Source: Phoronis australis
Lineage: Eukaryota; Phoronida; Phoronidae
Assembly: GCA_002633005.1 (NCBI GenBank)
Contig: NMRA01000213.1
Location: forward strand, 339,667 to 403,666
Reading direction: 5' to 3'
DNA: 64,000 bases
The notes beneath the pieces were generated by a model. The model was given only the letters and a program-made list of their open reading frames with translations, was not told where the DNA came from and ran no database searches. Shown here one piece after another: positions 1 through 12,605 of this stretch (the stretch's first letter is position 1; each line of letters begins with the position of its first letter). The position numbers and the translations under genes were made by a program.

Positions 1-1752
1 TAAGTTTGAAGTGTATACGGACATAACGGTGAGGCTCGTGGTCCGTTACAAATTCAGGCTGTCGGATCTTTCAATTGATAAATTGGAGACGTTAGAACTG
101 TAGGTAAGGGCATTTTTCGCATGTAGTTCATGGGCTGGGCGCTTACTTTAACAAAGTCTGAAAACGCGTTGGGGCACTTGTTGAGCCATGGGCGCTAATT
201 AGGGCGAATAGCGGCAGAATTACATACAGCAGCGTAGTTTAATGCACACAAATTACACGTCGTGCAAACCAGTCGGTCATCCCGTTTACCATCAACAATC
301 GCAGTAGCCTTTGCGCACCCTAATTTCCGGACATGCGCAATCGTTAAATCGATTCAGTTGCAACTCCGCTATTGGCATAGGTAGGCCTACTGTACGCGCT
401 GTACAATGGAGTTGAATCAATGGAATTGATTACGCTTGCCAATCATTGTTCGTTTATTATCCGATTGAACAAGTTGGGGTCACCTAGCGATCGCTCCAAT
501 GTGTATTTTAAAATACACTTGACCACACTACCCTCCGACAGAAAAGACAACACTACGAAATCCACAACACAACGGAAACAGATGTCGCCTACATTAATCT
601 TTATATTTATTAAAGAATTTCGGCTACACGTTAGACACGAACCCTAACATGCGAGTTTGACGTCCTTCTTTTGTTTGACTACGTCACAGTGATGTTGACC
701 TTAACGTTCAGTCGTGCCACACTGGCGAAAACAACGCGAGGACCACTGATCTCAAGTAAGTGCAAAACGTAAACTGCCGATTTGTGGTAAAAGCTCGTTA
801 GATGTATGCAACTTTTCAATTAGAAAGAGATGATATAGCGTAGGGGACGTGTCTCACTCGATTGATTGTTTGAAGTACATGCATAACCTATGTTCTGAGG
901 GCCTCCTTGCGTAACTGATTTTCTCAGATAAACCAAAGTAATCGGGAAGTAATAAGTGACACAGAAATGGTGCCAAAACATTTAAATTTCGGTAATGTTT
1001 CATGAAATCAAATCAAATCAAGAGAAATGCTTTGATTGTTCAAAACAAATAGTAATAACTGAGAACGCCACCCGTTAATTAGTCCTTTTTACCGTCTAGT
1101 GGTCTATATCCACACTATGAACCAAGATCCACATATACGGTCGATCTTACTTCGCCGAGAGGTGTGGCTTTAACCTGTGAGGAAGGTGAGAAACGACGCA
1201 GCGACGTCAGTGGTTCTTCGGCAGAGTGAGTGCCGCTATGTGTGGTGTATCGTTCCCGCTTGTGCAAACTGTGAAGCTGCGTGGAAAGCGAGTATAATCG
1301 TTTTTTTTTCGATATCCTCGAGACCCCATAATGCGTCGGAAGTGGCTCGCGTTAGTGAAGAATGAAAAGTACGCCTTTATACAAAGTGTGAGGCCGTCAG
1401 GTGAAACTTCTCCGCCCTGTCAGTGGCCTGCAGTTCGTCGGATCGGTTGTTGATCAGTTTTTGATTATGGAGAATTGTAGTTGGCCATGAAAACAAAGAA
1501 TTGCAATTAATTTAAGGCGTGAGAACATAACGTTTTATGTAACCTGTTTGATGACTTACTCGTTCGTGAGGCTTATGTTTGGTCCTCTGGGTGAAGGATG
1601 CTTTCGCCAGTTCTTTTTCAAGCGGTTTTGGAACTATCCATATATTCCATTGTCTGTGCACGTTCACGGAGCCTCTCTTTTATTCCTTGATAAGTGTATT
1701 CCTGTGAAACCTAACGATCGACCTGTGATGCCTTCGTCGGATGAGCACTCGT
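1..1752. other. Intergenic, no gene recognised
   Basis: No open frame here has a recognisable domain, and the short frames lack flanking splice signals that would join into a gene. A consensus-like donor (CTCAA then GTAAGTG) sits at 756 and could end a non-coding exon, but nothing else supports one. Confidence 0.5.
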
Positions 1753-2600
1753 CTAAGTAGGATTGCGATTGCCACGTTGACGTTTACATTGTGCGATCTG
1801 TTTCAAAATGCTGATGTACAACTGAAACAAAGTCTGTGTCATTAGATACATGTACAATTTGTTATGTCTTGGAATGTTCGTGAGTGCAAATGTTTTGAGA
1901 AGCCAGCAATGAATAAACCTCTGCGTTACCGGCTTTAGATTGCAATTTACTAATTGACTGGGCACCGAGGCCGTGTGAGCACATGCTAATTCAGTGTTTG
2001 CTGACAGTAATAAGCGGTTGTGAAACAATAACTCGATCTTATGTCCTGTGGTCAGATGTTAGGGGAATCTTTATTTAGATATTTATGCACATTATTCGTA
2101 TCATTGTTACTGTACAACTTTAGCCCCGACTGTTCTGTGGAAGGGCAACCTTGGTGACTTCGTCTCTCGGCCCACGAGGGGCTATAAACTAGATTTGCAG
2201 TTTCTCGGCTAATTCACCAAAATAATCACGTTGATTTCACATTTTTCTTTGGCTCACTAGTATAGTCTTTTCGTGACTGGATGTTTAGTTTCCAACTTTG
2301 GCTGGTTTTGATGTTCGTGATATCTTCAGTCCGGCCGCGATGGGCCTGATCAGGTTCCAAGCCACTGGCCGGGATAACCAGTCACTCCGGCCGCGATGGG
2401 CCTGATCGGGTTTCGAGTCACTAGCCAGGATAGCAAGCGTTTTGTGTGTTTAGACCTGAAAAAATCGCAAGTCTAAAATTACATCACCAAGGAATGTTCT
2501 CCTGTCTGTATTTCACGGAGGAATAACTGGAATTTATCACCGCTATTACTCGATCTACATTGACAAAGAATACATGTAGGTTGTTTTTTGGGTGGCATTC
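1753..2600. repeat. Dispersed repeat, copy 1 (partner at 55.2-55.95 kb)
   Basis: This stretch aligns by eye with 55180-55950 in the same orientation. Shared blocks include GAAACAAAGTCTGT, GTTCGTGAGTGCA, GCGTTACCGGCTTTAG, GTTAGGGGAATCTTTATTTA, GCCTGATCGGG and GTTCTCCTGTCTGTAT. The two copies have many substitutions and small indels, so they are an old interspersed pair. The right copy carries about 330 bp (55.93-56.27 kb) absent here before homology resumes at a GGTTGTTTTTTGG block. No coding frame is shared, so I call it a non-autonomous repeat of unknown class. Confidence 0.75.
2331..2442. repeat. Two tandem 56-bp units inside the dispersed repeat
   Basis: The unit starting CCGGCCGCGATGGGCCTGAT at 2331 recurs at 2387, period 56, with a few substitutions (CAGGTTCC against CGGGTTTC). 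A single-to-double version of the same GC-rich block is present at 55.77-55.85 kb. Confidence 0.85.
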
Positions 2601-3985
2601 TCCTTTAACGAATTAAACACATTTTCTTTCTCAGAATCAATGTTGGTATCAGAAAAAAGACAGCTTAGAATTTTTATAACCCGGATTGTTAATCCTTTTC
2701 ACCAAGTGAAGACTACAATGGTGTGAGCACGTTTGTACTGTAGCTTTTACCTCCTCCCATTGCTACCACCACGGTTTCTCGTATGCAGTCATCATCAGCC
2801 AGTTGCTGCTAACTGTCAGCTTTATGGGTTCCTGGTTTCAGAATAACTCGCGTAATCCAATGGAAGTAACTCAGTAGTTCTGAAATCAGGAATCAATCCG
2901 GGGCCCATAAAATCTTCTATTACCCACTTCCCACCCTTGCGAGTAATTGTCGTGCCACGATGCCATCCTACCCGCTGATGTCCGTCTGTTTGCTACCTGT
3001 GCGGTGTCCCTTCCGCTGTTACCAATTCGTATACCGTCACTCCTTATCAGTAATTGCCACCGCAGTGTAGTGGTCATGCTTTGTAGCCCCTTTGCAGTCG
3101 CTTTCGCGTTTAACTTGTTGCCGAAGCTCTCTAATGGAGCACAACGCATACACAACGTAAACTTGTGACGTCTAGTGAATCACAAGTTTGCATTCGTATT
3201 TAACGTGTAGTCGAAACTCTCCCGACTCCAGTAATGTCAGGGCTTGGAATGACCCATGAAAAAAGAGGACATTTGTAATGCGCATTGCAATCTAAACAGC
3301 CATACCTCAACAGATCGAAAGTAAACATTATTATCACATGATGCCCTGTAACTGAGTCGTGTTGGCAAAACGCACTATCTTAAGCGGTACCTGACATCAT
3401 TTCAGCAGCAATAATGAAGGCAATTAGATGCAACAAAAGATATTTTTTTAAAATTAAAATGATAAAGATAATTATGCAAAATTTGCACTGTGAGTGACAG
3501 AAGCTTATTCTTGATTTGCTACAGGGATACATGTAAAATTATTTTCAGTTCTTGTAATTACAATACAAAATCATAAAAAAAAATGAAAATCGATCCAGAT
3601 ATTATCTGGAAAGTCTGAAATACATACCCATTTAATTTTAACAAAACATTTAATTCCAACGCAAATTAAAAAAGTCAAGACGAAAACCTGTGGCTCATAC
3701 CCCAACTATTAGCATGGAAGTCAAAAACAGCATGCCGATAATTTAAACTAGAAAACCGGACTCGGTCTCATGCCTAGCAGCCAACTTGGCAACTGCCGGC
3801 ATGGGCTTGCACGAGGGATCAAACAAAAGAATTTCATGCTTCACTCACATCCGACGATTCCAATCAAACGAATTACCGGTTACGGTTGAAGTAACTTTTT
3901 GTGGCACGAGAGTAGATTTTTCTGAATCATTGATAGATTTTCTAATTTTTCTTTTTGAATTTGACGCTATTACATGGACCTACTC
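2601..3985. other. Intergenic, nothing recognised
   Basis: The overlapping short open frames on both strands at 2886-3168 mirror each other and have no domain. AT-rich runs occur around 3430-3680. I see no gene or repeat that I can place. Confidence 0.5.
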
Positions 3986-3989
3986 TTTG

Positions 3990-4290
3990 ACAACGACGTT
4001 GGACCGACTTCGAACTCAGCACCACGTGATTTCTTGCACCGCGTCGCGGCACCCGCGTTGGTCCAACCGTCAAGCGTGCCCGACGCTGAGCCAACGTTAG
4101 TCCGACGTCAAAGTGGGACAAATATGTTGACTTATACATTGTGACTAGAAAAAAAATAATATCCCAATCGTCGAATTTACTTGGAAGTGCAAAACATGCG
4201 TTTTGAATGCAGTATCTCGTAGACGACGGACCAACGTCGGACCAACGTCAAAACCGACCGCGACCTACCGACTTCGAGCCCAACGTAGTG
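3990..4290. repeat. Foldback-like repeat rich in CCAACGT / ACGTTGG
   Basis: Short motifs GACGTTGG, CCAACGT, GTCCGACG and CGACTTCGA recur on both strands. For example GACGTTGGACCGACTTCGA at about 3997 is answered in reverse complement by blocks at 4222-4290. The arrangement resembles the GTCGGC-rich repeats at 14.3 and 18.3 kb, so it may be a relative of that foldback class. Confidence 0.45.
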
Positions 4291-4299
4291 ATTCCATTT

Positions 4300-5520
4300 G
4301 GGTATTGACTGACATATAGGGCCTATGTTTAGTTATTCTGTCGTGTGCAGTTCTGTGTCCATGTTGTGCGTTTTGTGATTTAATCATTCATTGTTGATCA
4401 TCTGTTTCTAAACTTGATGAAATTGAATAGATATATTTTTCGGAACACATGAGGGCGGTAATACCGTCGGAGGTCCTAAAGTCGCGAGTGTCCTGAAGTG
4501 AACGATCTTATTTCCGATTCTGAGCTATCGACATCTAGCGTTGAAGTTTCCAGCGTTCATCTGCTTACGAACGTCAAACGAATACCTACAACGCCAGAAA
4601 TTTGTAAAATGCACTACTGCGCATGCGCTAAATCTTGCCATCAGCCCTCCATAAGAAATACACAAGAATAGGCTATAATCAGCAATTTACAAGTGAGTAG
4701 AGATAACTACACAATTTGCCGATAGCCTGTGACATAGAGTGTACGTTAAGACTTGTTACTGCCAAATATCAGCGTCATTGGTGAAAATTTACCACGTCTC
4801 TTGAAGTTTGAAGTTTGCCCGTTGAGGCCTACAATTTATGTCAAGTGAAACTGAATCAATAAACAATGCAATTCCCTTTTGATGTCGTCTAGAGTAACTG
4901 TAAGTACTGTAGTTGATCTGTGTGGTCTTCATGCATTTTCGTCTAAACGACATGGTCACGACTTTAGGGCCTCATTCAAAATGGCTGCGGATATCAGCTA
5001 CCGTTTCTAACGAACTGTGCTAACGGAGACAAACGAGGGTTAAGATTGGCAAAACACGTATATTTGTGAAGGCTGATACATGTCCATGACATCACATGGG
5101 CATTTGCTAACGGACATTGGGTAGTACGATAATCAGCTGCTTTTTATACTTATATTCAAGACTTAAGGTAACCGGTGCTTACTTGTTTGCGCAATATAGT
5201 TAAATTTGGAGGTTTACCTGTGAGGCGTTGCTTTATACAAGTGGAATTTGCAAAGGCTTAAGATCAGGTTTTGCACTTGGTAGTTTCTACATCTGCTGAA
5301 AATAGAACAGAATCTACATTAATAGATCTATAGTATTTCTATTTCCAACCCAGATCTAATATTCCAAAAGTTTTGAACAACATCACACTGCCAGTACGAA
5401 TGAATCAAAATCTTAGGTTCCCTTTTACAGAAGCTATACAGGGAAGAGTTGCTAAAACAACTTATTTTCACAGGATAAGAATTGCAACTAATAATTCCAT
5501 GAGCCTAAACTGAAACCGCC
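4300..5520. other. Intergenic, nothing recognised
   Basis: No exon, RNA gene or repeat partner was seen in this stretch. Confidence 0.45.
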
Positions 5521-5524
5521 AAAA

Positions 5525-5822
5525 GAGGCCTGAAACGCGAAAAAACAGACACAATAACATTATTCAGAATGGTTCTCTACCCCTGAAACAGATTTCAACC
5601 TACTTCCCAGGTATTCTTACGGGTTTGTTCGTAAAGATTGTGAGTTTCTGTTGATGTCAAATCATTTTTTTAGTTTCAAATTTCAAAAAACAATTTGGCA
5701 ATTGCTCGCCACTTCGTCGATTTTTCTCCCACAAGGCAATGCACGTTTCATTATTTGGCATGGCAGTACATAAACGTAGCACATTCCCCTTATGTGACCT
5801 TTTACCTTTGATGTAAAGAGAA
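5525..5822. repeat. Direct repeat, copy 1 (partner 7675-7990)
   Basis: Aligns in the same orientation with 7675-7990. Shared blocks include GGTTTG(T/C)T(C/T)GTAAAGATT, TTTCTGTTGATGTCAAA, TCGATTTTTCTCCCACA and CTTATGTG. Divergence is substantial. The copies are about 2.1 kb apart and neither has a coding frame, so this looks like a short interspersed element or an old local duplication. Confidence 0.8.
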
Positions 5823-7674
5823 CAATGGCTTCTTAAGACAGCAGCCAGTCCGATTAAGAGACAACGGATGTAAGTCCTAACTGTTTAAGTTTTGTTGGTG
5901 TCGTAGCATTGAAATCTATTGTAAAGAGTACTTGGAATTATTTTTGGAAAATTGCTTGCTTCACTGGCATGCCACATACTGTGCTGTCGCCCTCAGATTC
6001 TGAGTGCAAGCACAAACGATAATCTGCCGTTATTATGCATCTTGTCAGTTGTTGGTTGAATGAGTGTGAGCGCATGCGCGCATTTATCTAAGTAGGAGGG
6101 AAATGAGAAACTCTGTGGTGACTACAGAGTTTTCCTTTGCCTTTATTTCAAAAATCGTGAATTTTGCGAATTTTTCTGGAAATTCCCTCTCAGAGGAAAA
6201 TGAATAACTCTATAGTAGACATTGCGAGATGGTACTTTCCTCATGAATTGTTTTAAAGATATAGCGACATCTTTCGGCGGTAAAACATCCACCATTGTCA
6301 AGCTTTATTCAGAGAATGGATGCCAGGATGGCTACAAGTACAATACACAGAAAAGTAGTCCAGAACACGGAAAAATATCAGAAAAGAATTGGCTAGCAAT
6401 CAGCCAATCACAACTCCTGGTAACAGTGTCAAAGACTCTTGGGAAACCTGTACATTGAGTGAGGGCGTTTTCGAACTCTGAATTAGAATGGCTTCTCTCA
6501 GTTTCAAACAATATTGATTAATATCGCTGTCAATAATCGTAAAGCTGTGTTCCTCAGCGGCCTCTATACGAGGAACACCTAGTAAGCGATAAGAATTCAC
6601 ATGTGTTTAGAAACTTGGAAAACAATGCTGCTTGTCGCTACATTTTAGAAAATGATGTTGCAACTGTCTTCATTCAAACTTTACTTGACGTTGTCAGTGT
6701 AAGATCTTTCGTTTAAAAGATTTTTTGACGAGCTTCGTGTTCCATGCCTCTTTAATTTAAAAATTCATCCAGATCTGAACAGAAAATATTGTAAAACTGG
6801 ACGGTACAACTGTCGGGACTGAGGATTTTTCTCATTTTTGAGAACAAATAGAATATCATCATGAGTAATAGTTTCTTCTGTTGCATATTTTATATTATCT
6901 TCAAGTTTTGGTGAATCGAATTTGATTGAAGTATATTTAAGTCATTTTTAGAGACCTGAACATCCTTTAGACCCCGGGCCATCAAGAAGAGAAAACTATT
7001 AGCCATTCAATTACATAAACCCTGATATACTCGAGTACAAAATGATAAGCTGTATTGGTACTTAAGTAGAACAGTAAACGTAAGATTTGATTTCGAGTTG
7101 AGTAAAAGACACACCTCGGTTATTTTATCAACACCTACTGTACCACCTGCATCCCTTTCTTACACCGCCTTCGTATAACACAGCACGTCGCTGTGTTTTT
7201 TTTAATGTTTATTACGAAATCTTCAGAATACAATGAATGTACATAACCCAGAAAGCGCCAAGAGGCATTAGATCTGGGTAAAAAATACAAAGAAGTCTAT
7301 ATACAATGATTATATACGAATACATAAATAAAAAAACTGATGTTAAGAATATAATGATATATGACAACGAATGAATATAATTCATTTTCATACAGATGTC
7401 CCTGTGGTTGTCGTAGATTACAAGAAAATTTACGTTTCACTTCATATTTGCATGCATGTTTTACATTTCACGTTTTAGACGTAACATTTTAGTGGCTACT
7501 GTGTAATGTATCAACAGTTCACTAGTCATGCACTCCATTGTATTGGTGCCTTCATAGATGTACTACAGTATATGGTGCCATGAGCTTAACATTTTTAAAG
7601 CAAGCCGTTTAATTGAAATGTTGATATTCATACATAGATTTCTTCTTATTTTTGAAAAAAAAAATGTTTTTAAA
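5823..7674. other. Intergenic, nothing recognised
   Basis: A very AT-rich stretch with A/T runs near 7190-7380 and 7650. Short open frames at 6222-6600 have no domain. Nothing else can be supported. Confidence 0.45.
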
Positions 7675-7990
7675 GTGGCTTAGAACTCGAAAAATAGAAC
7701 TAAATTGTGTTATTCAAAGTTGTTCTCTTCCACTGAAACAGAAGTCCAACCGTTAATCGGGTATTTTTACGGTTTGCTTGTAAAGATTTTGAATTTCTGT
7801 TGATGTCAAAGCGTTTTTGCCTTTGTTTCAAATTTCCAAAAAAACGATCTGTCACCTGCTCCTCACTTTTCGATTTTTCTCCCACAGGGCAAAGCACGTC
7901 TCCTTATTTGGTATGACTAGACAGAGACGAGCACATATTCCTTATGTGGAAAATGTCGGTGACCTTTTGCATTTGATGTTAACAAAAGGT
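7675..7990. repeat. Direct repeat, copy 2 (partner 5525-5822)
   Basis: Second copy of the repeat described at 5525-5822, in the same orientation. It ends near CTTTTGCATTTGATGTTAAC, which matches CCTTTTACCTTTGATGTAA in the first copy. Confidence 0.8.
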
Positions 7991-10499
7991 CATTATGCAT
8001 ACAATATATTTGCTTTCGTATTGAATATTATGTGATGCATCCGCGACACTATAATGAATTATAAATATAAATCAACATTTCGAACCTCGTATTATATCTC
8101 GGTAAACAAAACACTCGGAAGAAAATTTCCGTGTGTAACAGGCTTATTTATTTTCATAGAAATTGCTGACCCTTCCATGTTCCTGAAATTTCCCATGTGG
8201 CACTGATTTTTCAGACATCGGCACTTACCAGTAACTCCCATTGGTGGACTTAAAAAGGTTCTCCTGTTCACTGACTCTACTGGGCCGGTGTCTTATTTTC
8301 AATAAGAGTTTCTAATCATTTGCCCGTCTCAGTCGACTCATTTTTACCACCTGAAGCTGCTCAAAAATCAGAGTTGCACCAGGTTCTTGAATATAAGTCC
8401 TCGGTAAATCCCCGTGTACCGGGGGCGAGTTCTTGCATGTTGTCAATAGTAGGTCTGCTTCAACATTGTGCGCGGTGGTATTGATTTTGTGGACAGACGT
8501 GACACATTGACTTTTTACTCAAATTTCTGAGGTAAAATGGCGAAGTAGGACATGTACGCATGGTTGGGTATTCAAGACACGGTGTGAGTGTTTCATATAG
8601 ACAGCCGTTAATTCTGAACATTTTAAGTGTATTAGAATGATTTGATTAGAGTAACGTTTATGACCCAAGAAAAAGCTTTAAAACATGACAACAGCAATTC
8701 CTCATAAGGTTGGTCGTTTATGTCCTAGAACTAGTGTCTCAAAATAACGCAGGAATTATTCTGAGAATTTTAAAAACTCGGCATGTTCCCGGCGAAGACG
8801 CCAAGCACATTTTTAAAACACTACATCTTTCTAAAATACAACTCATCTACCCGTAACCCGATATACATTTAGGATAATCATATTGATAATGTTGTGGCAT
8901 TTTGCGTGTAGTTTTTTCATTAAAATGGCTACTACAGCCCAGGTTAATGCCGTTGCTAAGACTTCACGCCCGTTACCGCCACGTCTGTAAAGCAACTGTT
9001 TATTTATAATTGTTTAGAACTTAAATCTTTTCATCATATGTGTATTACGACCAAATAAATGGTAGTATTGTGTATGAAGAAACTCACTCAGAATATGAAA
9101 AACAGCACATATTTTTCAATTGAACTACCATTTGTAAATGTCTATGACAGTTTCGGTTACGTCTATTACGCTAATCAAAACTAATTTAAAGGTACCGAAA
9201 ACGAGCAGAATCAAAAAACATTGATACTCCAAGGAAGTTATGTATGGTTACAATTTCTTGTAGCTGTGATAATTCAGTCAGTAAAGTTTATTACATGATC
9301 AATACCGTGTATGCTTCTAGTCGTGCAACATATGGAGAAGTTACAAATGTGTTCACTTGTTAGTAAATCATTGGTTGATGTCAAAGAAAATTTATGCCTT
9401 AATTCACACCACTTACTCTGGCTTGCAAGTGACCTCTGGGCTTTGGGAGAGTTCTTTGCATACCAATCATATGAAATCTTTGGTCACCTCGTGAGGTGAA
9501 ATTTCATTTGCTTAGCAATAACGAGCCTACGGTGTATAAATATTTGTTCTAGTATATGTGTAAATACGGACATTCAATACGTCATGAAGCATACCGTGAA
9601 ACACGAGAAAGTAGCGCCAATCAGTATACACCTGTACATGTACCCAAGGGTAGAGGACGTATTTCATGATTGGTGTGCAATCTCTTGGCGGAGTAAGTTT
9701 GGCAATTTTGATGGGGCTCATTCATTTGGGTTACCTAAAACATTGATCCAGTTTTACTGCTCTAAAGACTATAAACATTTGTCGATGTAAATTCTGACGT
9801 AGGGCGATCCGCCAACTATTAGTTTTAATCTGAGTCCTCATAAATAGGTCAATTGCCTAGCGTGTCCAACAAAAGTCATTTTGAATCTATTTCAAATCAA
9901 ACGAAAACGTTTTGTTATGGATGCGACCGAATATCGAGTAGGTGTTTTTCACTGACAGAATCGTCTGCTTTCAGATTTCCTCTACTCTCCCTCGCTGGTA
10001 GCCTAAAACACGCTTTTTGCGATACAGTCCTTACCTCAAGTTCTTTAAACCAACACAGTTACACCCTTATTTTCCAATACCGTGACCAACACGGGAGAAT
10101 ATATGTGTTATAGTTTCCATTCCAGAAGCTAAGACACGAAAATAGACCTAAACTAAGAAATTCATCTGAGGTAAAACAACTCACGGCTCTTGGCTGCACA
10201 ACTGTTCAGTTAATATTTCTATTTTTATATTCCCGGATGGATTATTTCTAAGTCACAACGCACGTTTAATATTATTTAATGGCCTTGAATAATACAAAAT
10301 TAAAATTCTACTAAATTTAAAACTTGACTAGTTAGACAACATCACGGATTCTAGGCTCCAAAGATTTTATAGTTACTATATTGTATCTTTGCTAGGCTTG
10401 TCGCTTAACCGGCAGGCTTGGCTATGAGGTTACGTAACAGCGAGCCAAAGCACATGGCAACAAGATATCGCCGCGATGCAAATAAGTTCATTGGAACAT
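7991..10499. other. Intergenic, nothing recognised
   Basis: Several short open frames (9311-9499, 9584-9790, 9853-10113) have no recognisable domain or consistent splice context. I see no gene here. Confidence 0.45.
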
Positions 10500-10735
10500 G
10501 ATATATACATTAAAAAATAAAATAATTGCTGGCGGTCTGGTACACGTTGTACCAGACGTGCGCAGGCCGCGCATGTGTGGGCCCATTGCACTGATCATCT
10601 GGAAATATTTTTGTGCTTTGTTAATATATAGCTAAAACCGAGCTGGCTTAAGGGTCTAGCAGTGTTGCCCAGTGGGACTCGAACCCAAGAACGCGGACAC
10701 CATCATACTAGGCCACGCTGCCTCCTCTTATATGC
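10500..10735 (-). mobile_element. tRNA-derived SINE
   Basis: On the minus strand the head reads as a tRNA-like Pol III promoter. It has an A-box-like TGGCCTAGTATG (10703-10714) and a B-box GGTTCGAGTCCC (10674-10685). The flanks GGCAGCG and CACTGGG do not form a clean acceptor stem, so it is not a functional tRNA. The body and AT-rich tail downstream, including CCAGATGATCAGTGCAATG and GGCCTGCGCACGTCTGG, recur at 60212-60310. A shared body attached to a tRNA-like head is what is expected of a SINE family. Confidence 0.7.
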
Positions 10736-10859
10736 GACATTCCCAAAAGAAATGAATTACGTGTAGGATATGTCAGTATGTATGTGGGATAACCTATTTG
10801 CAAATCTTGAACCGGAATGGAAACATAAATAACATTTTTTAATCGGACCTTCACGCCAG

Positions 10860-10960
10860 CTGTTGGTCACATTACGTGACCTAATGGACACCAGTCTGAA
10901 AGGATTTCAGGCCCAGTCAGGACTCGAACCCTTAAAATGTTTGTGAACGAGCTGACAGCT
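10860..10960 (-). mobile_element. Second SINE-like fragment with B-box
   Basis: The minus strand contains GGGTTCGAGTCCTGACTGGG, a good Pol III B-box context, followed by a body unlike that of the neighbouring SINE. No convincing A-box is visible. It may be a truncated copy of a different tRNA-derived element. Confidence 0.45.
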
Positions 10961-12489
10961 CTATTGAAATCTATTGCAAACAAGGGCTTTCATTGACCCA
11001 GGCCAGTGATAAGGTCAAAATGAGTCACTCGTATTGGGACGAGAAATTCTGGAATCCATTTTAATGTTTAGCAGGCGAAACAAAATCATTTCGGCATGGA
11101 AATGCGGTTCAAAGTCATATTTTAGTGCAATGCTAGGTGTCGCAACTACAATGGTGCAGGTCGTGGGTGCAATTACAAAATACAAATTCTAACGCTTCTT
11201 GATTTTGTAATCTGCTAGCATATATAGTTAGACGATGCCAGCTCTCAGTCCAAACTGTTAGGGATTCCTTGTTGCTATCACCGGGCAGATGTTCTTCGCT
11301 AACATTTATATTGAAAATTGACTGACGGAAAATTGCATACGCAGCCTTATTGTTTGCAAATGTCACAATCTGGGGTGTAAAGTTTATGTCCTATAAAAAT
11401 GTTAAACAATGCAGTAACAGTGTTGAATGCATTCAGATGAACTGGCCACATTGATTTGAATCAAACTTTGATTTAATTACGACACCATTAAAGATGCTGT
11501 CTCATTAAAACCGTGAATATTTAAATTTGTACCAAGCGTCACGTAGTGACTTCCTGGAGAACTGTGTGTACAAGTACAATCAGGAATAGAAACAATATGT
11601 AAATAAATTGCGGTTTTGAAGAAAACTCCACAAGTGATGCTGTGCACTTAAAAGCAAGTGTGAGCATTTAGAAAACCTTGCAATACTAAATATTACTCAA
11701 TCGTTATTTGAAATAGGCCTATTACCACTCTCACTTACATAAAAATAGTCTCGCAAAACGAGACTTCCCCGAGTGTGTAATGGTAACTGGTTTCCGGGTG
11801 GTTTCCGGCGCACTGGAGTACCCAGGATTGTTTGTAAATTAGTACTTCGTTTGCATATTCACGATTTAATGAGACTATGCATCGTTAGCATTTGAAAACA
11901 AATTTAATCTGTAGTAGCATCAGCATTACTCTCTTAGAATCATGGTTTGCCTTGGAAAGCTTTGCGCCCTTAGTAATCTGATTGTCCCAGACGCTGATGG
12001 CGGGAAAACGAAAGTCAGTTCACGTGTGTAGCATGGTTGTGTGATCACGTGTTTCTCTTATACTAAATTACGATATCTCGCGAAGTTTTATATGATATTT
12101 ATTTAGTTTTTGGAAGATTGCCTTCTACAGAACCAAACTATTATTTGAAAAGTGGCAAACTTATGATATTGTGCGCCTGGAACCCTTTTGTTACATTTGT
12201 ATAAGTATTAGTGCATTATTTAGGGGGACTTTTCAAAACCGTACGAAGATTATTTTGATACATAATTTTCGTTTCAAAGTAAAAAAAGTTGAAGAAAATG
12301 TTAGAATTTAGGACGCCTTCGGTCTCGCTGGGGCATTCCCAGATGATGAATTCTCGATGGGATATAGCAGTTGTATTCCGATGTGTGTAACTTATGTACA
12401 TCGTAATGTAGTACGGAAAATGACGAATGAGCGTGATGCCATTTGTGTTTGTACGCCCGCCCAATAAAGGTTTCATGTGTCTGTGCAAT
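10961..12489. other. Intergenic, nothing recognised
   Basis: No exon or placeable repeat. A small palindrome GTCTCG-caaaa-CGAGAC lies at about 11748-11764. Overlapping short frames on the minus strand at 12216-12564 are not supported by any domain. Confidence 0.45.
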
Positions 12490-12605
12490 TCTGTCGCACG
12501 TGTTCATGTGCCAGATAATTGACCTATCGCAAGCTCCGCCCCCTTCCGCAATGTCGACAAACAAACAATAAGTTTTACCCGGTAACGTGTTGTTTGTCGG
12601 GTAAA
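12490..12605 (+). promoter_or_regulatory. Probable promoter and 5' UTR of the GT7 gene
   Basis: Just before the proposed start codon there is an E-box CACGTG (12498), a GC-box GCTCCGCCCCC (12533-12543) with an overlapping ETS-like CTTCCG (12543-12548), and an AAAATGGCGGC context over the initiator ATG. That context matches the YY1 element often found at transcription starts of TATA-less genes. A hairpin with 9-bp arms, TTTTACCCG (12573-12581) and CGGGTAAAA (12598-12606), runs into the first base of the ATG. The transcription start itself cannot be read from sequence. Confidence 0.5.

Noticed and set aside
756-761. Consensus donor as the end of a non-coding GT7 first exon
   Set aside because: The distance is 12 kb and a promoter-like context exists right at 12.5 kb; nothing links the site to the gene.
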